Shown here: positions 57,013-64,000 of the stretch, one piece after another
How the letters are laid out: every line of letters starts with the position of its first letter
Numbering within the stretch: position 1 is the stretch's first letter
Source of the DNA: Mannheimia bovis
GTDB lineage: Bacteria; Pseudomonadota; Gammaproteobacteria; Enterobacterales; Pasteurellaceae
Direction of reading: 5' to 3'
DNA length: 64,000 nucleotides
Assembly: GCF_014541205.1 (NCBI RefSeq)
Contig: NZ_CP061280.1
Coordinates: 310,001-374,000 of the forward strand
Notes under the pieces: generated by a model
What the model was told of the DNA's origin: nothing
Databases searched by the model: none
Seen by the model: only the letters and a program-made list of their open reading frames with translations
Position numbers and translations under genes: made by a program

Positions 57013-59049
57013 ATGCAGAATTTTTCTTTTTCTCGACCGCTTGTATGGGTGCTCATCGGCATATTAGGGTTTGCATTGTTACCGTCTAAAGCCCTTGATT
57101 ACGGTTTTTTTGATTCAACATCAGATGAAATTCTACAAGCAATGGGTTGGAGTAGTTTCAATATTACTTGGGCGTGGTTCTTACCACTTTTTGCATTTTT
57201 ATTGCCAAATCCGACCGCTTGTAAACGTAGAGCTAAGCTCGAATTAGTGGGCTTAGGTTTATTATTTGCTTTTATTTTCTTGTCGGCAATCGTGCTTAAA
57301 ATTAGCTTAGGCTACGCAGTATTACCTCTGATTATTGCCATTACAGGGCTTGCTACCAATAATCTCGCCATTCTTAAAGTGATGCAGGGCGATCGTTTTA
57401 TTATCGGCTCATTAATTAGCATTATTTTACTGATTTTCTTCTTTATTGTTTATCCAACCATTGCGATTTTCGTTTCAATGTTCTACAACGGCAGCGAATT
57501 TGTGCCAAGCCAAGTGCTAACAATTTTACAACAGCCGTATGTGGCACGCGTGGTAGGGAATTCACTCTCCGTTGCCGGCACGGTAGGCATACTTTCCACC
57601 TTGTTTGGTTTAGCCTTTGCCCTTTACACTACTCGTATTGCTAAACGTTCTGCATTCATTGGTCGGATTTTCTCGATTTTACCGATTGTTACACCACCCT
57701 TTGTAGTGGGTTTAGGTGTAACGTTAATGCTTGGGCGTTCGGGCTATGTAACCGAATTTTTAGTGGAATACTTTGGTTTTGCCAGCAACTGGCTCTACGG
57801 TTATACCGGGATTGTGATTGCTCACACCCTCGCACTTACACCAATGTCTTTTATGATTTTGGAAGGAGCGTTGAAATCCATTCATCCGTCTGTGGAAGAA
57901 GCCGCTTATACCTTGCGTTCTAATCGCTATCAAGCCTTCTTTAACATTATTTTCCCGCTACTCAAACCTGCTCTGGCGAACTCATTCTTAGTGGTGGCAA
58001 TTCAATCCCTTGCCGATTTCAGTACCCCATTAGTTTTAGGTGGCAGTTTTGATGTAATCGCCACACAAATCTACTTCTATATTGCCGGCTCACAGTTAGA
58101 TTATGCTTCTGCAAGTACTCTCGGGGCTATTCTACTTGTCTTCTCACTGGCGATTTTCGTAATCCAATATCTCTGGATCGGCAACCGTTCTTATGTAACG
58201 GTATCGGGCAAATCCTATCGTGGCGATGTACAAGACTTACCAAGCGGTATGAAATGGCTGATTATTTGCACATTGTTGTTCTGGGGAACGTTCAACTTAG
58301 TACTTTACGGCAGCATTTTCTACGGCAGTTTCACCGTGAACTGGGGCGTAGATTACACCTTAACGCTTGATAATTACATCAAACTTTTCGGGCAAGGTTT
58401 CAGCGATGGCGGTTTCCCATCACTCATTCAAACCGTGTTGTTCGCTGCTGCCGCCGCTCCAATTACCGCTCTGTTTGGTTTGTTGATTGCTTATGTTACG
58501 GTTCGCCGTGATTTCAAAGGCAAGAAAACCTTGGAATTTTTAACCTTACTCTGCTTTGCCGTACCGGGCACGGTAGCAGGCGTGTCTTACATTCTCGCCT
58601 TCAACGATGCACCGATTTATTTAACGGGCACAGGGATAATTATTATCCTTTCAATGGTAATGCGAAATATGCCTGTGGGTATGCGTGCCGCCATTGCTGG
58701 CTTAGGGCAGTTAGATAAGTCCCTTGATGAAGCCTCTCTTTCGCTAAAAGCAGGTTCGTTTAAAACAATGTTGTTTGTGGTGCTACCGCTCCTCAAGCCA
58801 GCCTTGCTTTCCGCTTTAGTAACCAGCTTCGTGCGGGCAATGACTACCGTGAGTGCAATTGTATTCTTAGTTACTGCTGATACGCGTGTTGCAACCTCTT
58901 ATATTCTCAACCGAGTAGAAGATGGCGAATACGGCATTGCGATTGCTTACGGCTCAATTTTGATTGTCGTGATGATGGCGATTATTCTAATTTTCGATTG
59001 GATCGTCGGCGATACGCGTATTGCTCGCTCTAAGGCGAAGAAAATGTAA
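57013..59049 (+). CDS. afuB: AfuB, fused ABC permease
   Basis: A 678-residue inner-membrane protein holding two permease domains in one chain (first about 165-395, second about 460-670), each with a BPD_transp_1 EAA-type loop: SVEEAAYTLRSNRYQAFFNIIFPL and SLDEASLSLKAGSFKTMLFVV. About twelve or more membrane segments, with four extra at the N-terminus. It follows afuA by 64 bases. The fused form is usual for FbpB/AfuB-type importers. Confidence 0.92.
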   Translation: MQNFSFSRPLVWVLIGILGFALLPSKALDYGFFDSTSDEILQAMGWSSFNITWAWFLPLFAFLLPNPTACKRRAKLELVGLGLLFAFIFLSAIVLKISLGYAVLPLIIAITGLATNNLAILKVMQGDRFIIGSLISIILLIFFFIVYPTIAIFVSMFYNGSEFVPSQVLTILQQPYVARVVGNSLSVAGTVGILSTLFGLAFALYTTRIAKRSAFIGRIFSILPIVTPPFVVGLGVTLMLGRSGYVTEFLVEYFGFASNWLYGYTGIVIAHTLALTPMSFMILEGALKSIHPSVEEAAYTLRSNRYQAFFNIIFPLLKPALANSFLVVAIQSLADFSTPLVLGGSFDVIATQIYFYIAGSQLDYASASTLGAILLVFSLAIFVIQYLWIGNRSYVTVSGKSYRGDVQDLPSGMKWLIICTLLFWGTFNLVLYGSIFYGSFTVNWGVDYTLTLDNYIKLFGQGFSDGGFPSLIQTVLFAAAAAPITALFGLLIAYVTVRRDFKGKKTLEFLTLLCFAVPGTVAGVSYILAFNDAPIYLTGTGIIIILSMVMRNMPVGMRAAIAGLGQLDKSLDEASLSLKAGSFKTMLFVVLPLLKPALLSALVTSFVRAMTTVSAIVFLVTADTRVATSYILNRVEDGEYGIAIAYGSILIVVMMAIILIFDWIVGDTRIARSKAKKM

Positions 59050-59087
59050 AAAGATATCTACTCTCTCCCTTTATGGGAGAAAGACAG

Positions 59088-59114
59088 AAAAATACTTCGT
59101 TCAGAAGTATTTTT
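59088..59114 (+). repeat. Hairpin in the afuB-afuC gap
   Basis: AAAAATACTTC, a five-base loop, GAAGTATTTTT, a perfect 11-bp stem. A smaller hairpin TCTCCC/GGGAGA lies just upstream (about 59065-59080). No long T-run follows, so it may serve mRNA stability or partial termination before afuC. Confidence 0.6.
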
Positions 59115-59146
59115 CAGAGAGAGGGATATAATTAAAAGGACAAAAT

Positions 59147-60193
59147 ATGAATAACGATTTCTTAGTATTAAAAAATGTAACTAAATCTTTCGGCAAAGCA
59201 ACTGTCATCGATAATCTCAACCTCTGCATTCCGAAAGGCAAAATGATTACCCTACTCGGACCTTCCGGTTGTGGAAAAACCACCGTGTTACGCCTTGTCG
59301 CAGGATTAGAAAGCCCGACTTCGGGGCAGATTTTTATTGATGGCGAAGATGTTACCCAAAGTTCCATTCAAAACCGTGATATCTGTATTGTATTCCAATC
59401 CTATGCCCTCTTTCCGCATATGTCGATTGGCGATAACGTGGGCTACGGTTTAAAAATGCAAGGCGTGCCAAAAGTGGAACGGGAACAACGCGTAAAAGAG
59501 GCGTTAGAATTAGTGGATTTAGCGGGGTTTGAAAATCGCTTTGTCGATCAGATTTCAGGCGGACAACAGCAACGGGTGGCATTGGCTCGTGCGTTAATCC
59601 TTAAACCAAAGGTGCTTTTATTTGATGAGCCGTTAAGTAACTTAGATGCGAACCTACGCCGCTCAATGCGAGAAAAAATCCGTGAATTACAGCAACGCCT
59701 GAATATTACTTCACTTTATGTTACGCACGACCAATCGGAAGCCTTTGCTGTGTCTGACCAAGTTATTGTGATGGATAAAGGTGTAATCAAGCAGCAAGAT
59801 ACGGCAAAAAATCTCTATTTACAGCCAAACTCGCTATTCCTTGCCAACTTTATGGGCGAATCGACAATTCTACCGGCGAAGAAATTGGATGACCAAATCC
59901 AAATTGGCAATTTCAGTTTTATCCTTGCTAATTCAGCTCGCTTCAATGTACCGAACGGCGACTGCTTGGTTGGTATCCGCCCAGAAGCAATCCGCTTGCA
60001 GGCTGATGGTGAAGAAAATCAACGTTGCCAAATCAAACACGCGGTTTATATGGGTGCTCATTGGGAAATTGCAGTGGAGTGGCAAGGCAAAGAGCTGATG
60101 GTAAACCTCAACCCTGATCAATATAATGAAAACCAAGCGGAATATTATATTCACTTAAGCCAAAATGGTATCTTTTTGCTTAATAATGAGTAG
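59147..60193 (+). CDS. afuC: AfuC, ABC transporter ATPase
   Basis: A 348-residue ATPase of the AfuABC importer. Walker [10 protein letters not shown] (about 40-48), Q-loop [12 protein letters not shown], signature [15 protein letters not shown], Walker [17 protein letters not shown], switch [10 protein letters not shown]. From about residue 240 a TOBE-type regulatory domain follows, ending in FLLNNE. AAAGGA precedes the ATG. Last gene of afuABC, closed by an uptake-signal hairpin. Confidence 0.93.
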   Translation: MNNDFLVLKNVTKSFGKATVIDNLNLCIPKGKMITLLGPSGCGKTTVLRLVAGLESPTSGQIFIDGEDVTQSSIQNRDICIVFQSYALFPHMSIGDNVGYGLKMQGVPKVEREQRVKEALELVDLAGFENRFVDQISGGQQQRVALARALILKPKVLLFDEPLSNLDANLRRSMREKIRELQQRLNITSLYVTHDQSEAFAVSDQVIVMDKGVIKQQDTAKNLYLQPNSLFLANFMGESTILPAKKLDDQIQIGNFSFILANSARFNVPNGDCLVGIRPEAIRLQADGEENQRCQIKHAVYMGAHWEIAVEWQGKELMVNLNPDQYNENQAEYYIHLSQNGIFLLNNE

Positions 60194-60205
60194 CCAATAA
60201 AAATA

Positions 60206-60249
60206 CAAGCGGTCTGATTTGCAAAAAAATTTACTAATCAGACCGCTTG
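60206..60249. terminator. Inverted uptake-signal terminator, afuC / glpQ
   Basis: CAAGCGGTCTGATT and AATCAGACCGCTTG form a perfect 14-bp stem between convergent transcription units. Confidence 0.78.
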
Positions 60250-60267
60250 CTATTTAAAAAGCATTAA

Positions 60268-61201
60268 TTATTTCTGTTTTTTTAAAAACTCAACGGCAGT
60301 ATCTGGGAAGTCGGTAAATACACCCGTTGCCCCTGCTTTATTCAATAGTGCGTCATACATTTGATCTACATTTTCAAAGAATGGAGCTAACGCATCTTTA
60401 CGCACAGTGTAAGGGTGAATTTCTAACTTATGTTTAGCCAACTCTTTTACAAGCGGGGTATATTTAATATCTCCTACTTTTGAGTTTTTATCGTCAATCA
60501 ACATATACCAGCCCGGACCTACGCCATCAGCATATTTTGCCACTTCCGCCATCGCTCCTTCTTTGAACATCCAGTCGTAGTCGTAGTTAATCCATTTGCC
60601 GTCTTTGTCTTTCTCTTCGGTCTCAAACCAATCGGTGTACGCCACAAGTTGTACTAATTTCACATCCATACCAAGCTGAGGAAGTAATTCGGTTTTAATC
60701 CGTTTTAACTCATTGAAATCGAAAGTTTGTAGATAAACTGGCGATGATTTTTTATCGTAGCCATATTTTTTCAACACTTTCAACGTTTCTAACGCAATGT
60801 CTTTACCTTCTTTGTGGTGTAACCAAGGTGCTTTAATTTCTGGATAGATCCCAATTTTCTTACCCGTTGATTTTTCTAAGCCTTGAATAAATTCAATTTC
60901 CTCTTCAAACGTATGAATTTTAAAATTGGACTGCCAAAGTGGGAAACGTTTTGGATAAACTGCCACTTAAATGGTCGTGAATCACAATAATGTGATCATC
61001 TTTCGTCATTGCAAGATCTTACTCTAAATAGTCCGCTTGTTGCCCAAATGCTAAGGCTTTGGATTCAAGCGTGTGCTCCGGCAGATAACCACTTGCACCA
61101 CGATGAGCAATAACTAACTTATCCGATTGTTGTGCATAAGCACTCAATGTCGCTGCTGATAATGCTAATGCCGCAACTAATGTTTTGAATTGAAATTTCA
61201 T
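60268..61201 (-). pseudogene. glpQ: glpQ, glycerophosphodiester phosphodiesterase, broken
   Basis: Related to GlpQ / protein D, which releases glycerol-3-P from glycerophosphodiesters. The first part (61201-61019) has a signal peptide ending SAYA, then [20 protein letters not shown] and QQADYLE, and stops at TAA where the family has Gln. The frame goes on with DLAMTKDDHIIVIHDH, then about 45-50 codons are missing and the frame shifts near 60968. The remainder (AVYPKRFPLWQS to the C-terminus, 60268-60966) is intact, with KIGIYPEIKAPW, YLQTFDFNELKRI and GVFTDFPDT. Three lesions (nonsense, deletion, frameshift) make it a pseudogene. It lies downstream of glpT, the usual partner. Confidence 0.93.
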
Positions 61202-61226
61202 AGAATTACCTCATTGTGTTAAAAAT

Positions 61227-61254
61227 AAAGGAAGAACATTTCTGCTCTTCCTTT
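61227..61254 (-). terminator. Terminator of glpT
   Basis: Stem AAAGGAAGA / TCTTCCTTT; on the minus strand ATTTTT follows. It stands between glpT and the broken glpQ. Confidence 0.72.
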
Positions 61255-61271
61255 TGCTAATAAATTAACGA

Positions 61272-62717
61272 CTATTTACCGTAGTGGTCGCCTAATTTTG
61301 CTTTGTGTTTACCTTCTTCAATCATCACGATAAACATCAGTAACACAGCTAATACGCCACCTACGATCATCACATAGAAGCCACCGTCCCAGCCAAATTC
61401 GTGAGCAGCCCAACCTACTACCGCAGATGCAGAAACTGTACCACCTAAGTAACCGAATAAACCGGTGAAACCTGCTGATGTACCCGCGGCTTTTTTCGGT
61501 GCTAATTCAAGAGCGTGTAAACCGATAAGCATTACAGGACCGTAAATTAAGAAACCGATAGTCGTCATTAAAATGAAGTCCATTAACTGATATGGGTTTT
61601 CATACCACGCTTTGCCTGCATATTGAGCCAGCTCCGCCTCAGGTGTTGCTGGGTTCAACCATAATGCAACAACCGCTGCGGTGGTTAAAATCATAAATAC
61701 GAAACCGGTTAAACCACGTTTACCTTTGAAGATCTTATCTGACACCCAACCACATAATAGTGTCCCCGGAATTGCCGCAAGCTCATAAATAATGTACGCA
61801 GACGCAGTACCTTTAATGTTGAAATGTTTCACTTCACCTAAATAAACCGGAGACCATTTCAATACACCATAGCGAATTAAGTAAACGAATACGTTCGCAA
61901 TTGCGATGTACCACAAGAGTTTATTTTTCAATACATAAGTGAATAAAATCTCTTTGGTGGTTAATTCTGTTTCAGATTTTTTCTCATCATAATCATCCGG
62001 ATAGTCGTTACGCCATTTTTCAACCGGTGGTAAACCGCAAGATTGAGGCGTGTCTTTCATCATAAAATAGATTGGAATCGCCGCAATCATCGCTGCAATA
62101 CCCGGATAGTACAACGCTTGTTGCCAAATATCTTTTGCGGTTGCTTCAACACCATATGTGTTGTAGAAAATTGCACCGGCTAAAATCACCATTAAGCCCG
62201 GTACCATACCACCCACGTTGTGAGCACAGTTCCAAATAGAAACGATAGTACCGCGTTCAGATTTAGACCACCAGTGAACCATCGTACGACCACACGGCGG
62301 CCAACCCATACCTTGGAACCAACCGTTTAAGAAGATCATAACAAACATTACCGCAATGCCTGAAGTTGCCCACGGCATCAAGCCCATCATAGTCATACAT
62401 AAACCGGACAGTAATAAACCGAACGGTAAAAAGACTTTCGGATTTGAGCGGTCTGACATCCACGCCATCACAAATTTTGATAAACCGTACGCTAAACCGG
62501 CACCGGTACCGATGATACCGAGTTCCGCTTTGTTGTATAAACCGGCTTCAATTAAACCTTTTTGTGCTAAGTCGAAGTTAGCACGCACAAAATAATAAGC
62601 GGCATAGCCGAAAAAAATACCTGCAAACACTTGCCAACGTAAGAATTTGTATCTTGCATCAACTTTGTCCGCCGGCAACTCCGCAATATGCGGAGCGGGT
62701 TTAAATGGACCAAACAT
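61272..62717 (-). CDS. glpT: Glycerol-3-phosphate transporter GlpT
   Basis: A 481-residue inner-membrane antiporter of the major facilitator superfamily exchanging glycerol-3-P for phosphate. It has about twelve membrane segments; the organophosphate:phosphate antiporter signature is [18 protein letters not shown] (about 78-95), the substrate-site Arg lies in [11 protein letters not shown], and [20 protein letters not shown] is intact. The length slightly exceeds E. coli GlpT (452). Divergent from the GlpD-type gene, with CRP-like sites between. Confidence 0.97.
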   Translation of the reverse strand: MFGPFKPAPHIAELPADKVDARYKFLRWQVFAGIFFGYAAYYFVRANFDLAQKGLIEAGLYNKAELGIIGTGAGLAYGLSKFVMAWMSDRSNPKVFLPFGLLLSGLCMTMMGLMPWATSGIAVMFVMIFLNGWFQGMGWPPCGRTMVHWWSKSERGTIVSIWNCAHNVGGMVPGLMVILAGAIFYNTYGVEATAKDIWQQALYYPGIAAMIAAIPIYFMMKDTPQSCGLPPVEKWRNDYPDDYDEKKSETELTTKEILFTYVLKNKLLWYIAIANVFVYLIRYGVLKWSPVYLGEVKHFNIKGTASAYIIYELAAIPGTLLCGWVSDKIFKGKRGLTGFVFMILTTAAVVALWLNPATPEAELAQYAGKAWYENPYQLMDFILMTTIGFLIYGPVMLIGLHALELAPKKAAGTSAGFTGLFGYLGGTVSASAVVGWAAHEFGWDGGFYVMIVGGVLAVLLMFIVMIEEGKHKAKLGDHYGK

Positions 62718-62812
62718 TTTTATTCTCCAATATAATTATTAAGTAATACCTATTCTTAGGTCGGTCAATAATATCTGAAAATAACAAATGACAAAGTTAT
62801 TTTTTGCAAAAG

Positions 62813-62828
62813 TGTGATTTATTTCACA
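62813..62828. promoter_or_regulatory. CRP-like site, glpT side
   Basis: TGTGATTTATTTCACA, a perfect TGTGA-N6-TCACA palindrome, 96 bases upstream of the glpT start. Confidence 0.8.
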
Positions 62829-62961
62829 AAATTTTCACTTTAAACCATTTTAAATTTTCGAAAATACGCATTTTATTCTTGTATATCTAATCTAACTACT
62901 TATAAAAAAGCCACTTTACACAACTGAAAAGCAGTAACTTACGATTTAAATTCAATAATTT

Positions 62962-62977
62962 TGTGATATAGATCTGA
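62962..62977. promoter_or_regulatory. Imperfect CRP-like site, glpD side
   Basis: TGTGATATAGATCTGA, matching TGTGA-N6-TCACA in all but the CAC of the right arm (TCTGA), 105 bases before the GlpD-type start. Confidence 0.5.
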
Positions 62978-63081
62978 TTTTCAAACAAATCTATTTGAAC
63001 TCATTTTATTTTCGTTTATGCTAATAAAGTTTAAATTAAGTTCAAATTCGAGCAATCAGCATCGAACAAAAGGAGCAAAAA

Positions 63082-64000
63082 ATGCAAAGAAATCAACAAC
63101 TCGCTCAAGTGCAACAAACACAAAAATGGGATTTCATTATTATTGGTGGCGGTGCAAGCGGTTTAGGTATTGCAGTAGATACCGCCTCTCGTGGCTATAA
63201 AACCTTATTGTTAGAAAGCCACGACTTCGCTAAAGGGACATCAAGCCGTAGTACTAAATTAGTACACGGTGGTGTGCGTTATTTAGCCAATGGCGATGTC
63301 GCATTAGTGAGAGAGGCATTGCGTGAACGTGGTCGCTTAGCTAAAAATGCGGCTCACCTCTTTAAAAACCAAAGTTTCATTATTCCAAATTACACCCTTA
63401 AAGATTGTTTAATGTACCGTGTTGGTTTAGGAATGTACGATATGCTTTCAGGCAATCTCAGTTTAGGTAAAACCCAAAACATTGATAAAGCTGAAGCAAA
63501 AAGACGTTTACCAACATTAAACGATTTGGGTTTGCGTGCAGGAACAGTTTATCAAGACGGACAATTTGATGATGCTCGTTTAGCCGTAAATATGGCTCAA
63601 ACAGTGGTAGAACAAGGCGGAACAGTGCTAAACCACGCTAAAGTAACGTCATTGCACAAAACACCACAGGGCAAAATTGATGGCGTAACTTTCTACGATG
63701 AGCTAAACCAACAAGAGCATACAGTATTTGGTACAGCAGTGATTAATGCAACCGGCGTATTTATGAATGATATTTTAAGTATGGATCACGGCAGCCCGAA
63801 AAAATTCGTTGTGCCAAGTCAAGGGATTCACTTAGTGTTAGATAAATCATTCTTACCAAGTAATGATGCATTAATGATTCCTAAAACCTCAGACGGTCGT
63901 GTGCTATTCGCTGTGCCTTGGCACGATGTGCTAGTCGTAGGCACAACGGATACGTTAATCGAACACCCATCTTACGAACCTATTCCGTTAGAACAAGAGG
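63082..64000 (+). CDS. Glycerol-3-phosphate dehydrogenase, GlpD-type, 3' end outside window
   Basis: FAD enzyme oxidising glycerol-3-P to dihydroxyacetone phosphate at the membrane. 306 complete codons are visible and the frame is open to the window end. The FAD-binding fold is DFIIIGGGASGLGIAVDTASRG (about 17-38), then GTSSRSTKLVHGGVRYL, YRVGLGMYDMLSG, DGQFDDARLAVNMAQ, INATGVFMND and VVGTTDT. These fit aerobic GlpD/GlpO better than the anaerobic GlpA, whose corresponding segments differ. AGGAG stands before the ATG. Divergent from glpT. Confidence 0.9.
   Translation, partial: MQRNQQLAQVQQTQKWDFIIIGGGASGLGIAVDTASRGYKTLLLESHDFAKGTSSRSTKLVHGGVRYLANGDVALVREALRERGRLAKNAAHLFKNQSFIIPNYTLKDCLMYRVGLGMYDMLSGNLSLGKTQNIDKAEAKRRLPTLNDLGLRAGTVYQDGQFDDARLAVNMAQTVVEQGGTVLNHAKVTSLHKTPQGKIDGVTFYDELNQQEHTVFGTAVINATGVFMNDILSMDHGSPKKFVVPSQGIHLVLDKSFLPSNDALMIPKTSDGRVLFAVPWHDVLVVGTTDTLIEHPSYEPIPLEQE

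Larger units (their letters stand above)
62718..63081. promoter_or_regulatory. Divergent glpT / glpD-type control region
   Basis: 364 bases with no gene. It holds two CRP-like sites (listed separately) and a 12-base palindrome ATTTTCGAAAAT (62854-62865) whose TTCG/CGAA core resembles the half-sites of GlpR operators. The arrangement fits CRP activation and GlpR repression of both genes. Confidence 0.6.

Noticed and set aside
60268..60966. Treating the 232-codon frame as a separate functional gene
   Set aside because: It is the C-terminal part of glpQ without signal peptide or the first catalytic segment; the GTG start has no ribosome-binding site and the upstream part of the gene is still visible.
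63082..64000. Calling the last gene glpA of an anaerobic glpABC operon
   Set aside because: The visible residues (KLVHGGVRYL, YRVGLGMYDML, FDDARL) match the GlpD/GlpO type rather than GlpA; the decisive 3' neighbours are outside the window.

Overview
The window reads as chromosomal DNA of a Pasteurellaceae bacterium. The gene content and order are typical of the family (mutY-yggX-mltC, hslV-hslU, yheO-tusDCB, fkpA/slyX, a tetronate catabolic cluster, afuABC). The DNA is sown with the uptake-signal core ACAAGCGGT and its complement, often followed by an A/T-rich tract with TTTTGCAAA. This is the 'Apl-type' signal of the Actinobacillus pleuropneumoniae / Mannheimia / Bibersteinia branch, not the AAGTGCGGT form of Haemophilus influenzae. 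A Mannheimia-like genome is my best guess; the species cannot be settled from the sequence alone. No phage, integrase, insertion sequence or CRISPR array was seen.

Layout. 1-9.8 kb: 3' part of glpK, an AhpD-like protein, a minus-strand NitT/TauT-type ABC importer with an acyl-CoA-dehydrogenase-like flavoprotein, an artI-type binding protein without its transporter, hslVU and a cytochrome b561. 9.8-16.8 kb: a VOC protein-DMT exporter-sfsA run, mutY-yggX-mltC, a tandemly duplicated tRNA-Phe/tRNA-Asn pair, and ffh. 16.8-24.6 kb: a CysJ-like diflavin reductase with an Aer-like stand-alone PAS protein, an ATP-grasp/esterase pair, a restriction-modification pair of HinfI type, and a beta-barrel outer-membrane protein. 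24.6-29.7 kb: tusBCD, yheO, fkpA, slyX, mtnN, rimO. 29.7-33.4 kb: nucleoside permease, YjjW-type activase and YjjI-type glycyl-radical enzyme behind a CRP site. 33.5-38.2 kb: esterase, cdaR, gntP permease, glycerate kinase. 38.2-41 kb: ulaD, a decayed stretch, then ulaE/ulaF-type epimerases. 41.1-52.5 kb: a polar amino acid ABC importer whose two permease genes and whose ATPase and binding-protein genes lie on either side of a complete threonate/erythronate cluster. 52.7-55.7 kb: glmS with a DeoR regulator, and a glycine-zipper lipoprotein. 55.8-60.2 kb: afuABC with a perfect CRP site. 60.2-64 kb: a broken glpQ, glpT, and the start of a GlpD-type dehydrogenase.

Many genes serve scavenging of small host-derived carbon compounds: glycerol-3-phosphate, sugar phosphates, nucleosides, glycerate, L-gulonate/ascorbate-derived pentose phosphates and tetronates. 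CRP-like palindromes (TGTGA-N6-TCACA) sit before four of these units (33404, 43300, 55834, 62813), so a shared catabolite control is likely. The most interesting observations are the split amino acid importer around the tetronate cluster, the 37-bp operator-like palindrome fused to a CRP site at 43269-43315, the orphan glycyl-radical enzyme linked to nucleoside transport, the PAS/diflavin-reductase pair separated only by a terminator, and the multiply broken glpQ.
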